A stretch of 64,000 nt of DNA from Jaapia argillacea MUCL 33604 (lineage: Eukaryota; Basidiomycota; Agaricomycetes; Jaapiales; Jaapiaceae): positions 114,272 to 178,271 of the forward strand of contig KL197728.1 of assembly GCA_000697665.1 (NCBI GenBank). Reading direction: 5' to 3'. The stretch's first letter is position 1; every line of letters starts with the position of its first letter. Shown here piece after piece: positions 9,967 to 20,915 of the stretch. The position numbers and the translations under genes were made by a program. The notes beneath the pieces are model-generated. The model searched no databases and had not been told where the DNA came from. It saw nothing but the letters and a program-made list of their open reading frames with translations.

Positions 9967-11406
9967 TGGTGACATACAGCAATCTGTGGGGTAGATGATC
10001 TGGCTATCAGAAGGCCAAAAACACAACACATCACAAGATAGCCAGCTCCGGATTTGTCGTTCAATCAGGTTAGTGTTTTGGAAGCTCAAGTCCTTAGAAT
10101 CTTTAGACTTCCTCTTTCTGTTGTTTTGGTTCTGGGTTCTTGTTCTTGGTGACTTTCTCTTGTTGCTTGTAGCAACCAGTCCTTCTTGACTGGTAGGCTT
10201 TATGGGTGATCCTCTCAGGATCTACTGAAATTCTTACTTGCACCTAGAGGGTCTAGGAAAAGAGTCAGGAAAAAGCTAATATATTTCAATCTACCAGTCC
10301 TTATATAGTCTAGTGTGAGGCTGTGTACCAAACAAAGTGTAAATAGTCTGAAAATTGAGTATCCTAGTCTGTCCAATCAGAAAAATCCAAGGAAAAGGAA
10401 TAAAACAAGGGGGCTGTCTTGTGGCTGTGTGTTCCACGTGGTCTTGCACTGCCTTTGTCACAGCCTTGCATAGCCATCTTAGCTAGTCCAGACTTCTTCA
10501 GCAACTGAATGAGTCATTCCTGCTTACTCCTGGTTCTAACCTGACCAGATGTCATGACATCATGGAGTTCTAGAGTGTCCAGATGCTAGATTGCTGTGTT
10601 CTCATGGTCCTGGGACATCTCTTTCCTCACTCTACCTCTCTTTGCTCCCCTATCATTTGTTGTATGCTTGTCCTAAAATTCTTGAAAAATATAAATAAAT
10701 ATAGTCCATTACTAGAGATGCTTTCTTTCCACTTTAAAGGTCCTGTGAAAGGGGAGAATTGACTCAATGAATGTCCTGATGTCCTGTAACGAATTTCTTG
10801 TGCAAAGAAGGTTGTTTTGACTTGATGTGATTGTAGTCTGAGAAAATTGGAAGCAGTAGTATCCTTTGTATTGTACTTCTGAAGTGTCTGAGACTGGTTG
10901 AACATGTCTTGAAGCAAAATTGGGTGCTAGAAAAAAAATAACAGAGGCCTGTGTGCTTTTATTTCCCAAGTCCAAAAGTGATCAATTACAGTTGGTGGGG
11001 TTTTATACAGGGTTCAAGAGTGGTCGAGTAAGTACATGCATAAGGGGAGAGTCGATCTGGGTACAAGTATAAGAGGGACAAGCAGATGGGAAGGGTTCAA
11101 GACAACAGATAAAACAATGGTGGTAAGGGTAATGAAAGAAATGTTCAGACCAGAGTGGTCGTCTAACAATGTTTAGTAAAAAATTCACCCAGATAACAAA
11201 ACATACTTTGATAGCCAACCCTTGCCTTGAAAGATGTCCTGGAAACCCCCAGAGCCCAGCCAAAAGAATAATGAAAGACATACCTTGGGGGGTTGGGTTC
11301 ACACCCCAACCCCTGAATGTAAAGATGACAAGTGAGGGCCTTGAAAGACATCCTCAGATCCCCCAGAGCCCAGCAAAAACCCCCAGGTCCAAAATTTGTC
11401 CATCCA
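9967..11406. other. Decayed repeat sequence without genes
   Basis: About 1.4 kb of CG-poor sequence. Around 10190-10620 are LTR-like features: a TATATAG block near 10310 and a palindromic GATCCTCTCAGGATC near 10219, similar in layout to 22710-22820. Open frames on the minus strand at 10627-10975 and 11003-11420 show no domain I recognise and overlap each other. Confidence 0.4.
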
Positions 11407-11660
11407 TCCATCAAGGACACACTGAGAACATCAATTTGTCCAGCACCTCATCATCACACATGAACAAAAGAATAAAATCCATCCAACACTTCATCACCAT
11501 GTACCAGACATGGGCTTGGTGTACGCCCACTGAACATGGGACTTAGTATACATTCATCAAGGACACACAGATAAGAGAGTAAAATATATCCAATGCTTCA
11601 TCACCATGTACCAGACATGGGATTCAGCGTATGTCCACCAAAGACACACAGATAAAGGTT
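11407..11660. repeat. Degenerate tandem repeat, two to three copies
   Basis: The block CATCAAGGACACAC, then TTCATCACCATGTACCAGA and a CATGGG segment, occurs twice and partly a third time (starts near 11407, 11546 and 11635). Unit length varies between about 90 and 140 bp. It is CG-poor, with no coding signal. Confidence 0.6.
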
Positions 11661-12593
11661 AGTAATGACAAATAAGTAAACAAATACTTACCTCACCCTC
11701 TCAGGATGAGGAAGAGTGAGAAGAGTGAGAATAAAGCCTATAACCAGTGATAATAGTAAAGTGAAAACAGAAGATACTACTCACCAGGAGACGGCTCAGA
11801 TATAAGAAAAAAGTGTGTCAAACACATGTAACCTAGTGTAGTGGTCAGCATTCAGAAAGAAAAAGAAAACCTCACTTGTAAAGTCACAAAGATGTAACAA
11901 GTGACTGCTCTGCAGCAGTGGTCATATGTTGTGCCTTCATGACTGTCACATGTCATGAAGGAAGAGAACAAGATTGAGAAAGGTTGGTTGCCAGCAAAGT
12001 TGTGTTTTCAACCATGGCAGATTTGTTCATGTTAGGTCATGTTGATTCCAAAGTTCCTGCACCACTTTTGACAGGAGCTGGCTCAGCTGGCTTGAAGCCT
12101 GTAGCTCATTCAAATTCTCTGGCTAAGGTCTGGGAAGGGAGATATGGCATCTATGTACACATATTGATGTATCTACTAAAAAAAATGAACCTCAGGGGTG
12201 TTGTGGCTGCTATGCAGCACTGTATCCTCAGCCCAGCAAATTGTGTCACATTTGTCACATCTGTGATTTGCTGTCTTAGCACTGGAATCATCATCCTCCC
12301 CAGCCTCTAGCACAGCACAATCCTATAGCTAAGGGCCCACAATGCAGGAATAGTACTATATGTATGTAATTGAGAGTTCTACCCAAAAAAAATTGAACCT
12401 CAGTGTGGTTCCGGTTGCTCTGCAGCAATGAATAATGAAGTTTGTGTGGACTTGGTTATTTCCGAGAATTTCCACATTCAGATGATCAGATCAACAATTA
12501 GATGTGGACTGCTTGCACATGTGCTGTCAGGCAACCACAAGGTCCATTGCCTGAACAGACATTCACAACCACCCAACCTCTTTTTCATTGATC
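11661..12593. other. No gene seen; A-rich decayed sequence
   Basis: CG-poor sequence. A motif of an A-run followed by TGAACCTCAG and, a few bases later, a GCTxTGCAGCA block occurs twice (about 12178-12222 and 12385-12430), suggesting a diverged small repeat. No domain-bearing frame is visible. Confidence 0.4.
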
Positions 12594-12721
12594 TGTTGGG
12601 AGCTGATTGACTGCAACCATATCTGTCCCCACTGGGGATTGAACTCAGGACCTCCTGGTATGGCTGAAGGTTGGGGTTAGGATTGGTCCATGGTGGATTT
12701 GGCTTGGAACTGCGCAGTATT
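12594..12721 (+). repeat. Truncated copia-family LTR
   Basis: Matches the first half of the family LTR from TGTTGGGAGCTG through the GGTTAGGATTGGTCCATGG segment, ending near CAGTATTA. The remainder is missing. No duplication of flanking bases is visible. Confidence 0.8.
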
Positions 12722-14340
12722 AACTCCAACTGCCACTGCAGCTACATTGCGGCTATGTCATAGCTGTGGTTACACTGCAGAAACCTATGCATCTCACTGC
12801 CACTATACCTAGAACTGATCTTTTCTCCCTACTAAGGCCTCCCATATTGGACAAGGGCATTTATTCAGAATTTTGGACTATTTCTTTGTATTTATTCCAC
12901 AGTTCCCTTGTTGAGTATTTAAAAAACCACTTAATTCACCACCAGCTTCCACCTACAGTTCTTACCCACTGCTAGCAGCAGAAAACCAAGAAATCACTGA
13001 GTAGCACAGTACACACAAGTTTATTCAATTTGTTTGCCAGAAGCATTGCAGGATCAATAATTACCTCACACAGTATCCAAGAATCATGCTTACTCCCAAA
13101 TTCTAAGTCTCCTGGTGTAAAGACCAACCTGGAGCAGCACATGAATAGTTTGAGCATTTGACTCAGGACTCACAAGCACACTCTGTGCACTCGACAGCAC
13201 ACAATCAATTGTGGACTTTGTTTTCATCTCCACATCTCCCCATTTCCCTGCATACAATATGGCAAAAGGTGGTGACAAATCAATGACTGCCTGAAAGTCA
13301 GCTAGAGGGAACACCCCAAAGAAGGACCTTTTTGGAAGTGATGCAAAACTTGCAGCTGCCAGGCCTTCCAACTGCTTCAACTGCTCCAAATCAACAACTC
13401 CTTTGATTGACAGACATTCTGATGCATGGGTTCTACACAGAGCCTGACAAGGCTTATTTCTCTGCACCTTTGTAAGTCAGGGCAAGGAAGGTTTTCAACC
13501 TTGGATCTCAGATCTGCAATGAGCCCCTCACCCTTGTTATTTTTGTACTCTCAAATCTTCCCATCCATGGTTCCCCATACATGACATTCTTGTGACCCAT
13601 GAGATTGCTCTCAATCTTTCTGTTGATGGTGCACTAGCTGCCCATACTCACAAGGTGGACCAGGTTGTTGTGGAATTGAAACAGTATGGATTTATTGTTT
13701 ACTCAATTGAGATGACACTCAAACTTAGTGTTAGGGCTGGAATAAAGAGAGCCATTGTCATAATCATGATTCATGCCAACAACACCAATTCAAAATGGTA
13801 CATTTCCATATCGTCCAATACCAGATTAATCAATTGTTTACTGACTTTCCCTTCAAGCAAAGTTCTTTGCAGGAGTCATTCAAGATCGGTTCATATCCCT
13901 GACCAAAACTTGGGATACAATGTGGTTCATGTTGACTTGCAGTCCAATCATCACTGCTGGAACCAGCCTAGTTGACCTGGTCAAAGAAGCAAACTTGTGA
14001 GTTTCATCTGGTCTCAGATATCATTTGTAACTCACTATCCTATCAGTTTGGGAATCCAGAGGATCATTGGAGTTGGCATTGCAGGGTTTTTCCCTTGCAT
14101 GCTTAACCCCTTTATGATGACATTCATTGAGAAGTTCCTCATAGAGGGGGAGACCTTTGATAAGGTTATGCCAAAGATTATAACTGGTTTGACTGCCACT
14201 CTCACCCACATCTCAATCTATGTGATATCACCTCTCCCCCCCCAAGAAAGCCACAGATGATCCACTGATGATTCAGAAGATTGTTCTCAGGGTGAATGAA
14301 TCTCCTTAGTGTTTTGCAGAATGTGTTTCAAACGGTGAAA
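12722..14340. other. Decayed sequence with unrecognised open frames
   Basis: CG-poor. Frames at 13090-13467 (minus), 13592-13975 (plus) and 13997-14260 (plus) are open for 85-125 codons, but neither motifs nor composition tie them to a family. They may be remnants of an old element. No host gene is supported. Confidence 0.35.
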
Positions 14341-14886
14341 TATCTATTGTTCAAGGGATAGGACAATTCTCTGATCTTCCATCAAAGAGCTCTCAAATAT
14401 TTTAGACAAATAGGAGGGATGATAACAAACAAAGGGAGGATGACAAAGACTATAAAAGCAGTAAAATCCCACTTTCCAGATTTCTGTCAAAGAAATCTGA
14501 TACTTCACAGAACCTGATGCTGACAGATGGACCTCAATGGCTGCAATGATATGCAGGCTTACAAGCTTAGGTTTTTCTGGCACAAAACAGACTTTCAAGT
14601 GAAGAGAATTCCTTGAAGAGGAATACTTTGGGGTGGGAATTCTTGTATTTCTTCTCTCTACTCAGCCTGCCTTATATAGGCTACAAAATGCTGACTAATT
14701 ATCAGAATGGCTGCTGAGTAAAGCAGTTCTCACACTTCCAGATTCCAACCAATCACAGTCCAGACTGAATAATCCACTTCTTGTGCCTCCAGATTTCAAC
14801 CAATCAGGATCTAGGCTGAGTAATCTGCTTCTCACACCTCTCTTTTCTATCCAATCACAGTCAGCTGCTTACTGAACTCATCTGAC
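14341..14886 (-). repeat. Candidate LTR or promoter region with three CCAAT boxes and a TATA box
   Basis: On the minus strand the block opens TGTCAG at 14886. It then has three ATTGG (CCAAT) boxes, with CCAATCA on the plus strand at 14749, 14800 and 14851, exactly 51 bp apart. A TATA-like CCTATATAAGG follows at about 14670-14680. The boxes lie in a 51-bp tandem unit. The order and spacing are those of a U3 promoter. The far end is not defined. Confidence 0.45.
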
Positions 14887-15504
14887 AAATCATTTGAGTG
14901 ACTTGCAGGCAGAATGGAGGGATGTAGCAATGTTTGATTGTCCACAAGAGGAAAAGTGAGATAAATGGAACAGAAACAATGATAGCAATGACATTGATTG
15001 CATGAATGATGAAATATAGGATCGACCCAAAGTAGAGGAATTGACGATTACAAGATTGGAGGGAGGAGAAAGCAAAATGATGGAAAAGAACAAAAATATG
15101 CAACATTCAGACTGTGGACCAGTAGGTCATCTGACACCATAGGCTGAAAAATTGCTTTCATTGTCTTCTAACTCAGTCCAACCACCTGCCAGATGGACAG
15201 CTGCCAGATATTACTGGTTTCACCCCAAGCTCAACCCTCACAGGCAGCCAATGCCTCTTTAATGCAAAACCTGCAGCTGTCTTTGTCATTAGAGGAATAA
15301 GGGTCCTGTTATGTTTGAGAAGGAATTTACTGTGAGCCTTCTGGGACCTTGGAGCAAGTCTTGGTTGAGGGCCAGTGGGTCAAAGAGGGGCTGTTGTAGT
15401 TATCACACTATCCTGTTTTTTACATTGTATAACCACTCTGCCATGAATTCAAGCCCCAATGGGTGTTTTGTTGGATTTCTGGCCCAGTGGGAGGGGCTGA
15501 GATT
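14887..15504. other. No gene seen
   Basis: CG-poor sequence between the candidate LTR and the GATAAG array. Short overlapping frames at 14861-15106 are hydrophobic by composition only. Confidence 0.4.
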
Positions 15505-15633
15505 GGATAAGATAATCAATGGTCAGATAAGATAACTCTGGAGTTGGATAAGATAAACAATGGTCAGATAAGATAACTCTGGAGTTGGATAAGATAAACA
15601 AGTGATGAGATAAGATAAGTGATGAGATAAGAT
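15505..15633 (+). repeat. GATAAG-rich tandem array
   Basis: A 41-bp unit (GGATAAGATAAACAATGGTC, then AGATAAGATAACTCTGGAGT plus one base) is repeated about two and a half times and followed by shorter GATGAGATAAG units. It gives six GATAAGATAA doublets and a final single within 129 bp. GATAAG is the core bound by fungal GATA factors. No gene of the host type lies nearby. Confidence 0.8.
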
Positions 15634-16294
15634 CACGATGTGTTGTCACAAATGCCAGCAAAGAACTTAAAATTTTCGGCTCAAGAACAGTGCAAAGCCC
15701 TTCCAGTCAGATCTATGCCTGCTGATTGAACCAAGAAGTGTACCAATGCCTGTCAGGCTTTACCTTATAGTGTCAAACCCCAAGGAGGCACTCTCACCCA
15801 AAGCCATGGAAGGTGCGATGCTGATGCTAATTGATGTCAACTCACTTTCACCTTGGTCTGAACACACCTTAGAATTGTCACTCTGATCTGGACAGTGCTT
15901 TTGGAAGCCACAAGTTGGAAGTCCTTGCCTGGAGGAGATGTCAATGACTTAAATTATGCTTTATAAGTTTGCTCTCAACCATAACTGGAGGATCACTTAT
16001 TCTCCTATAGTCAGTATGCTATGACTCAGTTGCACCATGCCAAAATGAAGAACCTTCCAGGCATGGGTGGTGTTTCAAAGGCTGATAGTGACAGTGGTAT
16101 TTGGTTGATCACAGCTGCCATTCTCAATCCACATGAGTAACCAATTTTTATGATCCCAACTGCCTGGTTTTACCCAACTGACAGTTTATGTTGATTGGGA
16201 TCCAGTGAGATATGCCAAGTGTATTTCAGGAACCTCAATCAATGGTTTCTTCCCCTCTGCTGAGTTAGGAGAGATTAAAGATCCATCCACAATC
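15634..16294. other. No gene seen
   Basis: CG-poor decayed sequence. No repeat ends or recognisable domains. Confidence 0.4.
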
Positions 16295-16511
16295 TGTGAA
16301 GTGCTAGAATAATCTAGCACTCAGAAAACCTGAGTCAAGCTGTGTCAGAGATACTCTGCAAAGAACCAGTTAACAATTACATAATACTGTGCAGTTCCAA
16401 GCCACATCTACCATGGACCAATCCTAACCCCAATCTCCAGCCATACCAAGAAGGTCCTGAGTTCAATCCCCTGTGGGGACAGATGTGGTTGCAGTCAATC
16501 AGCTCCCAACA
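16295..16511 (-). repeat. Copia-family LTR copy
   Basis: Complete ends TGTGAAGTGC and CAGCTCCCAACA. The flanks (ACAATC and GATTTG) do not form a clear duplication, so it may be a remnant after recombination. It is shorter than the copy at 8798 because it lacks the extra 54-bp segment. Confidence 0.85.
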
Positions 16512-17385
16512 GATTTGAAGAGCAAGTACTCACCAACATTCATGAAAGGGTCACAGTTAGCCTCAACCAAGAATGGGGACTCACACCTGGTGGGTGGCTT
16601 AGACAGCCATGGGAACAGGGATTTGTACAGGTTGTGCTCACTGTTCCAGATTGTAGTCCTTTTTGCTTAGGGTAAGTAACCACTATAATGGCAGATACAG
16701 AGTACAGTTTTAAGCTTTAGAAGTTAAATGATAGTGTTGGTTTGGGCTGAAGTCAGGGGCAAGGGGATGTTGGCCATGTTGATGTTATCTGGGAAGTGGT
16801 TGGAGCCTGCAGCTGGTGGAATGTGTTCAGAATATTGAAACTGACACATGAAGAGGTGATCTGGATGTTGGAAGAGGGTTAGGTAGTTGTGTTGGTTACA
16901 ATTGGCACCATGTCAGACAAGCTGGAGGTAGCAGTAGGTGGGAGAGGAATTATCAAAGAGACATAGAGGCAACGTGGGACCCCACTTCTTGGCATCCCAC
17001 AACCAATTTCCTGCAGTAAACAATGCCAGACTTGGGTGTCATACATCTCTCTCAACAAGTGAGTGAGATAGTCTTCTGGAGTGATTTCCTGGTGGATCTT
17101 GAAGAAAATCTCCAGGGGAATGACTGTGAGGTGTCATTTGTCAGCTGGGGGGGAGGGTTAAATTTGTTGTATAAAAGTGAACATGCAGAATTATTGAAAA
17201 GGGGGCAGGTTTGTGTATGGCTTGAGGAGTGGGCATACCCTGTGCAAAGTATCCTCTATTCAACTGGCATTGATTGTGAAGGAGTTTCCATGGTGTATTC
17301 AAGACTGCCCTTTTGATTGATTGGAGGGCTAGCATTCAAGAACTCTGGAAAATGAAGCCAGGGATGGTGCCAGTACTGCTGAGAG
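16512..17385. other. No gene seen
   Basis: Sequence of slightly G-rich composition with few CG. The plus-strand frame at 17023-17316 has no recognisable motif. Confidence 0.35.
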
Positions 17386-17740
17386 GGCTGTGAAATGACC
17401 TGAACACTGGAAAGATCAACTTTAAGTTGTACTCAGGGAGGATGATGATGGTTGAAAAGGGATGCAGAGGTAACAGAGTGGATTGAAGAGCGTCAAATAA
17501 ACATGGAAGAGATGGATAACTGTCGCAGGGAAAAGACAGCAACCCAGAGAGGGCAATTAAGTGGGTTGAATGGGGATAGATACTGCAGTCCAAGACGCAC
17601 TGTGAACTTGAAGCGACCTGAACAATCCACCCTAAGTTGAATTCAGGGAGGATGAGGTAGTGGACAGGTCCTGCTGAGAGGGACGGTTAAAGGACATGAA
17701 TGCTGAGAAATCAACCCTGAGTTGTACTCAGGGAGGATAT
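17386..17740 (+). repeat. Dispersed repeat with CTGAGTTGTACTCAG palindrome
   Basis: Three diverged copies of a GACCTGAACA...ATCAACCCT block followed by GAGTTGTACTCAGGGAGGAT (near 17397-17447, 17610-17655 and 17690-17740). The core CTGAGTTGTACTCAG can fold into a hairpin with arms CTGAGT and ACTCAG. Confidence 0.6.
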
Positions 17741-17919
17741 GGGAGAAGGCAGGAGGAAATGGGGTGTAACAACAAAGAGAGGCTGCAGGTTGGATGCAGA
17801 TGTGGCAAGATCTGATTATGTTTCCAAACCTAACACTTTCTGTTTAAGCAAAACTTAGCATTCATTTGACTCTTTTTCAACCTTCTCTCACACATCATCC
17901 CTTCCCCCACATCATCCAC

Positions 17920-18140
17920 CTGAAGTTCAACTCCTGGCAAGTCTGCTAGCCCCATGGTCATTTCCACTCTCTCACCATCTCCCAGGAGTACAACTCCTGG
18001 CAGATCTGTGCAGTTGGTGTAAAGCTCTTTCTCTTACTCTCCCTCTTACTCTCTCTCTCACCATCTCCCCAGAGTGTAATTCATTCTAAATCTTTCTCAC
18101 TCACTTGCAGTCTCCCTGGAGTGCAACTCCAGGTGGATCA
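17920..18140 (-). repeat. Inverted counterpart of the palindromic repeat
   Basis: Copies of CATCTCCCAGGAGTACAACT followed by CCTGG, and of CCTGGAGTGCAACTCCAGG, are the reverse-complement form of the unit at 17386-17740. Each again centres on a hyphenated palindrome. Pyrimidine-rich CTCTCTC runs separate the copies. Confidence 0.55.
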
Positions 18141-18416
18141 ACTCTGAACTACCATTGCCATGCTTTTCACACTATCACCCTCACCTTCACCAATTATAAG
18201 CATCACCTTGACACTGACAAAATGTGCACACACTCCAACCAGAGTTACACTCTTCAAAGAAGGTCAGCACATTTGGCTGAGCAAAGGCAAACAGAGGGGA
18301 AGGTGGGTATTTCCATCTGATTTTGCTCAACATATTGAGCCAAAGCCTTTTAACCAGCAGAGGAAGACAAGGATTCCCATTTTCTCCATCAATCTCCATT
18401 GCTGATCACACCTCTG

Positions 18417-18578
18417 CCATGTCAAAGAAGCCATCACTTACAGAGCAGTTGAAGGAGGTGCAGAGGCAGCTCCATGAGACAGAGAAGAAGCATTGGGTCA
18501 AGAAGACCATTGGAGAGGTACTTCGAGAAGTTTATGCTCAGCTAGAGGGAGAGAATGATCAGTTGAAAGGAGGTTGAG
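18417..18578 (+). other. Short coiled-coil open frame, probably element remnant
   Basis: A frame beginning MSKKPSLTEQLKEVQ continues as a charged heptad-like helix for about 50 residues, then stops. It sits in CG-poor repeat sequence and has no intron or promoter context of the host genes. I see it as part of an old element rather than a gene. Confidence 0.3.
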
Positions 18579-18654
18579 CAAATGCAGATGCAGCTGTGGA
18601 ATGGAAGGTGTGTCAAGTTCATTGCTGCTGCCTAAAATTCTCTAAAGACCTTGT

Positions 18655-18878
18655 ATCCTGGTTAGCCTTCTCTGCCACTCCATTCTGATGCAGCTCATCA
18701 GGCTCAGTGTGCTGCCTCTGAATCCCATTCTCTGCATAATACTCATCAAACTCCTTCCCCACATACTCACCACCCTTATCATCTTGTGTTGCCTCAACCT
18801 TCTCAGCATAAGCCTTATAGATTTTGAAGGCACCCAAAGCATCCCTTTTCTTTTTCAAGAAGGAAACCAACCAGAATC
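18655..18878 (-). mobile_element. Copia integrase fragment
   Basis: The minus strand encodes DDKGGEYVGKEFDEYYAENG and HTEPDELHQNGVAEKANQD, the same integrase segment as at 8300-8546. It is cut at 18878 by an LTR copy. Broken fossil. Confidence 0.85.
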
Positions 18879-19106
18879 TGTGAAGCACTGGAATAATCTA
18901 GCACTCAGAAAACCTGAGTTGAGCTGTGTCAGAAAGAACACAAGCCCAACTCTGCAGAGAACAAGTCAATGATTACATAATACTGTGCAGTTCCAAGCCA
19001 CATCCACCATGGACCAATCCTAGCCCCAATCTCCAGCCATACCAGAAGGTCCTGAGTTCAATCTCCTGTGGGGACAGATGTGGTCACAGTCAATCAGCTC
19101 CCAACA
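18879..19106 (-). repeat. Copia-family LTR copy
   Basis: Complete TGTGAAGCAC and CCCAACA ends, abutting the integrase fragment on the left and an inverted LTR fragment on the right. Confidence 0.85.
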
Positions 19107-19193
19107 TGTAGTATATTGGTTTTGTAATGAATACATCTCTGACACAGCTCAACTCAGGTTTTTCTGAGTGCTAGATTACTCCAGCACTTCACA
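19107..19193 (+). repeat. Inverted LTR fragment
   Basis: Matches the last 87 bases of the long LTR subtype (from TGTAGTATATTGG to CAGCACTTCACA), in opposite orientation to the adjacent copy at 18879-19106. Confidence 0.8.
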
Positions 19194-19586
19194 GTTGCCT
19201 CAATCTTCTCCCCCATGGCCTTTTCAGTGTAAGCCTTGTAAATCTTGAAGGCCATCATAGTGTTGCTCTTCTTTTTCAAGAAGGAAACAGCCCAGAATCA
19301 CCCAGCATCATCAATCAAAGTAACCCAATATTGATACCCTTCCAGTGTCATAACTGGTATGGGTCCTTTGAGATCGGTGTGAACTAGGGCGGGTGTTTTT
19401 GGATCAACAAGTTGCAGTTTTGGGGACATTGTGGTAATGCTGTTTCCCAGCAATGCAGGGGTCTAGATGTGAGTTGGAGGTGATGGTGATATTAGTGGGG
19501 AGTTTTTGAGATATCATTTGGTGTACATTATTGTGGTTCAAGTGGGAACATCAGCAGTGCCAAAGGGTGATGTCTAAGTTGCATGT
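19194..19586 (-). mobile_element. Copia integrase/GAG-pre-integrase fragment with an uninterrupted target site
   Basis: Parallels 8460-8797 plus 9099-9175 of the first element. CATTT at 19515-19519 is followed directly by GGTGTACATT, showing the sequence before the solo LTR inserted in the other copy. It overlaps in content with 18655-18878, so two different copia copies are juxtaposed. Broken fossil. Confidence 0.85.
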
Positions 19587-19785
19587 AATTGGTCCATGAT
19601 GGACATGGCTTAGAACTGCACAGTCTTATGTAATTGTTGGCTTGTTCTCTGCAGAGTTGGGCTTGTATTCTTCATCTCTGACATAGCTCAACTCAGGTAT
19701 GTAGTATATTGGTTTTGTAATCAATATATCTCTGACACAGCTCAACTTAGGTTTTCTGAGTGCTAGATTATTCCAGTGCTTCACA
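19587..19785 (+). repeat. Truncated copia-family LTR
   Basis: Runs from the ATTGGTCCATGATGGACATG segment to the canonical CAGTGCTTCACA end. The first third of the LTR is missing. Confidence 0.8.
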
Positions 19786-19960
19786 ATGGTGTGGACTGTT
19801 CAGATTGTAGCATAGACATCTGTATTCAAGCAGTTGACTAGAACCAAACATGATGGAGACAGAAAAGTATATAGTTGAGTAGCTGGTGGGAAATAGAGTG
19901 AATATGGTGAGTAAGAATTAGAGTATTGACATTGAGAGATTAAGTGGCGGGTTTTGGTAA

Positions 19961-20150
19961 CAGATTCCACAGTTGGGTAGACCAAGGTGTACAGATTTCA
20001 CCATTGGGTAGGCTGTTGCTAAGTGAAATATGCACAGATTTTACTATTGGGTAGACCAAGGGTATGGTGCAATCTGTACAGATTTCACAATTGGGTAGGC
20101 CATGGCTATGTGCAATCTGTGCAGATTTCGCCTTTGGGTATGGTGCTTTG
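19961..20150. repeat. 43-bp palindromic tandem array, block 1
   Basis: Four units of 43-44 bp, each with an AATCTGTACAGATTTCAC-type palindrome followed by ATTGGGTAG. The palindrome core AAATCTGTACAGATTT is self-complementary. Units are diverged but in register. Confidence 0.75.
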
Positions 20151-20460
20151 ATGAGGAGTCCACAACATGACTTGCAGTCGCCCTTGATTCTGAAGTAAGT
20201 AGAGTCTTGTAATTTGACCACTCGTAAAGGTTGCATTCTGAGTATTGCTGGTGGTCGTAGTAACCAGCTAAAAATGAAGTATGTCACCTAGTTCACATAA
20301 TTGACACACTCAGTGAAGAGGTTGATTTGTGAATGGGCAGTTATAGATGATGATTTGCAAGAGAGAAGTACACGAATACACAAACTTGAATCAAACTCTG
20401 CATGCAGGTTCCTACACTCAGTCCAGGGCAATACTGGAGAGTATTCCCCAGTAAATACCC
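20151..20460. other. Spacer between the two palindromic arrays
   Basis: About 310 bp without repeat units and with a few CG. Nothing recognisable. Confidence 0.4.
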
Positions 20461-20915
20461 ATTACAGATTTAACCACTGGGTAGACTGAGGGGTATGTGA
20501 AATCTCACCTTCAGGTACACTGTGTCTAAGTGAAATCTGTATAGACTTCACCATCAGGTCAACCAAGGATACATGAAATCTGTATGTGTTTCACCCTCAG
20601 GTACACCATGGATAAGTGAAATCTGTATGGATTTCACCTTCAGGTAGGCCAGGGATATGTGAAATCTGTATTGGGTGTCTGATTCTGTACAGATTTGACC
20701 CCCCAGTAGACCACTCTCATCAGAGATCTGTATTGGGTACCCCACCAGGTACACCATCTCTTAAGTCATATCTGTACAGATTCTACCTCCAGGTAGACCA
20801 CTCTCACGCAGAATATGTACCTCAGGTACACCATGTCTTAGGCAATACAGATACCTCAGGTGGCCGTCAGGTACACCATCTCTATGGGAAATCTGTACAC
20901 TCAGGTATACCTTAA
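20461..20915. repeat. 43-bp palindromic tandem array, block 2
   Basis: Continues the array: GTACACCATGGATAAGTGAA, ATCTGTATGGATTTCACC and TTCAG make one 43-bp unit. Four near-regular units (20510-20685) are followed by more diverged ones with CAGGTACACCATCTCT. Block 2 units often carry GTACACC where block 1 has GTAGGCC or GTAGACC. Confidence 0.7.

Noticed and set aside
13592-14260. Host gene in the repeat block
   Set aside because: Low CG, no introns with proper context and no recognisable motif; more likely decayed element sequence.
19940-20287. Repetitive protein with repeated LPNCEICTD-like peptides
   Set aside because: The peptide repeat is only the translation of the 43-bp palindromic DNA array.
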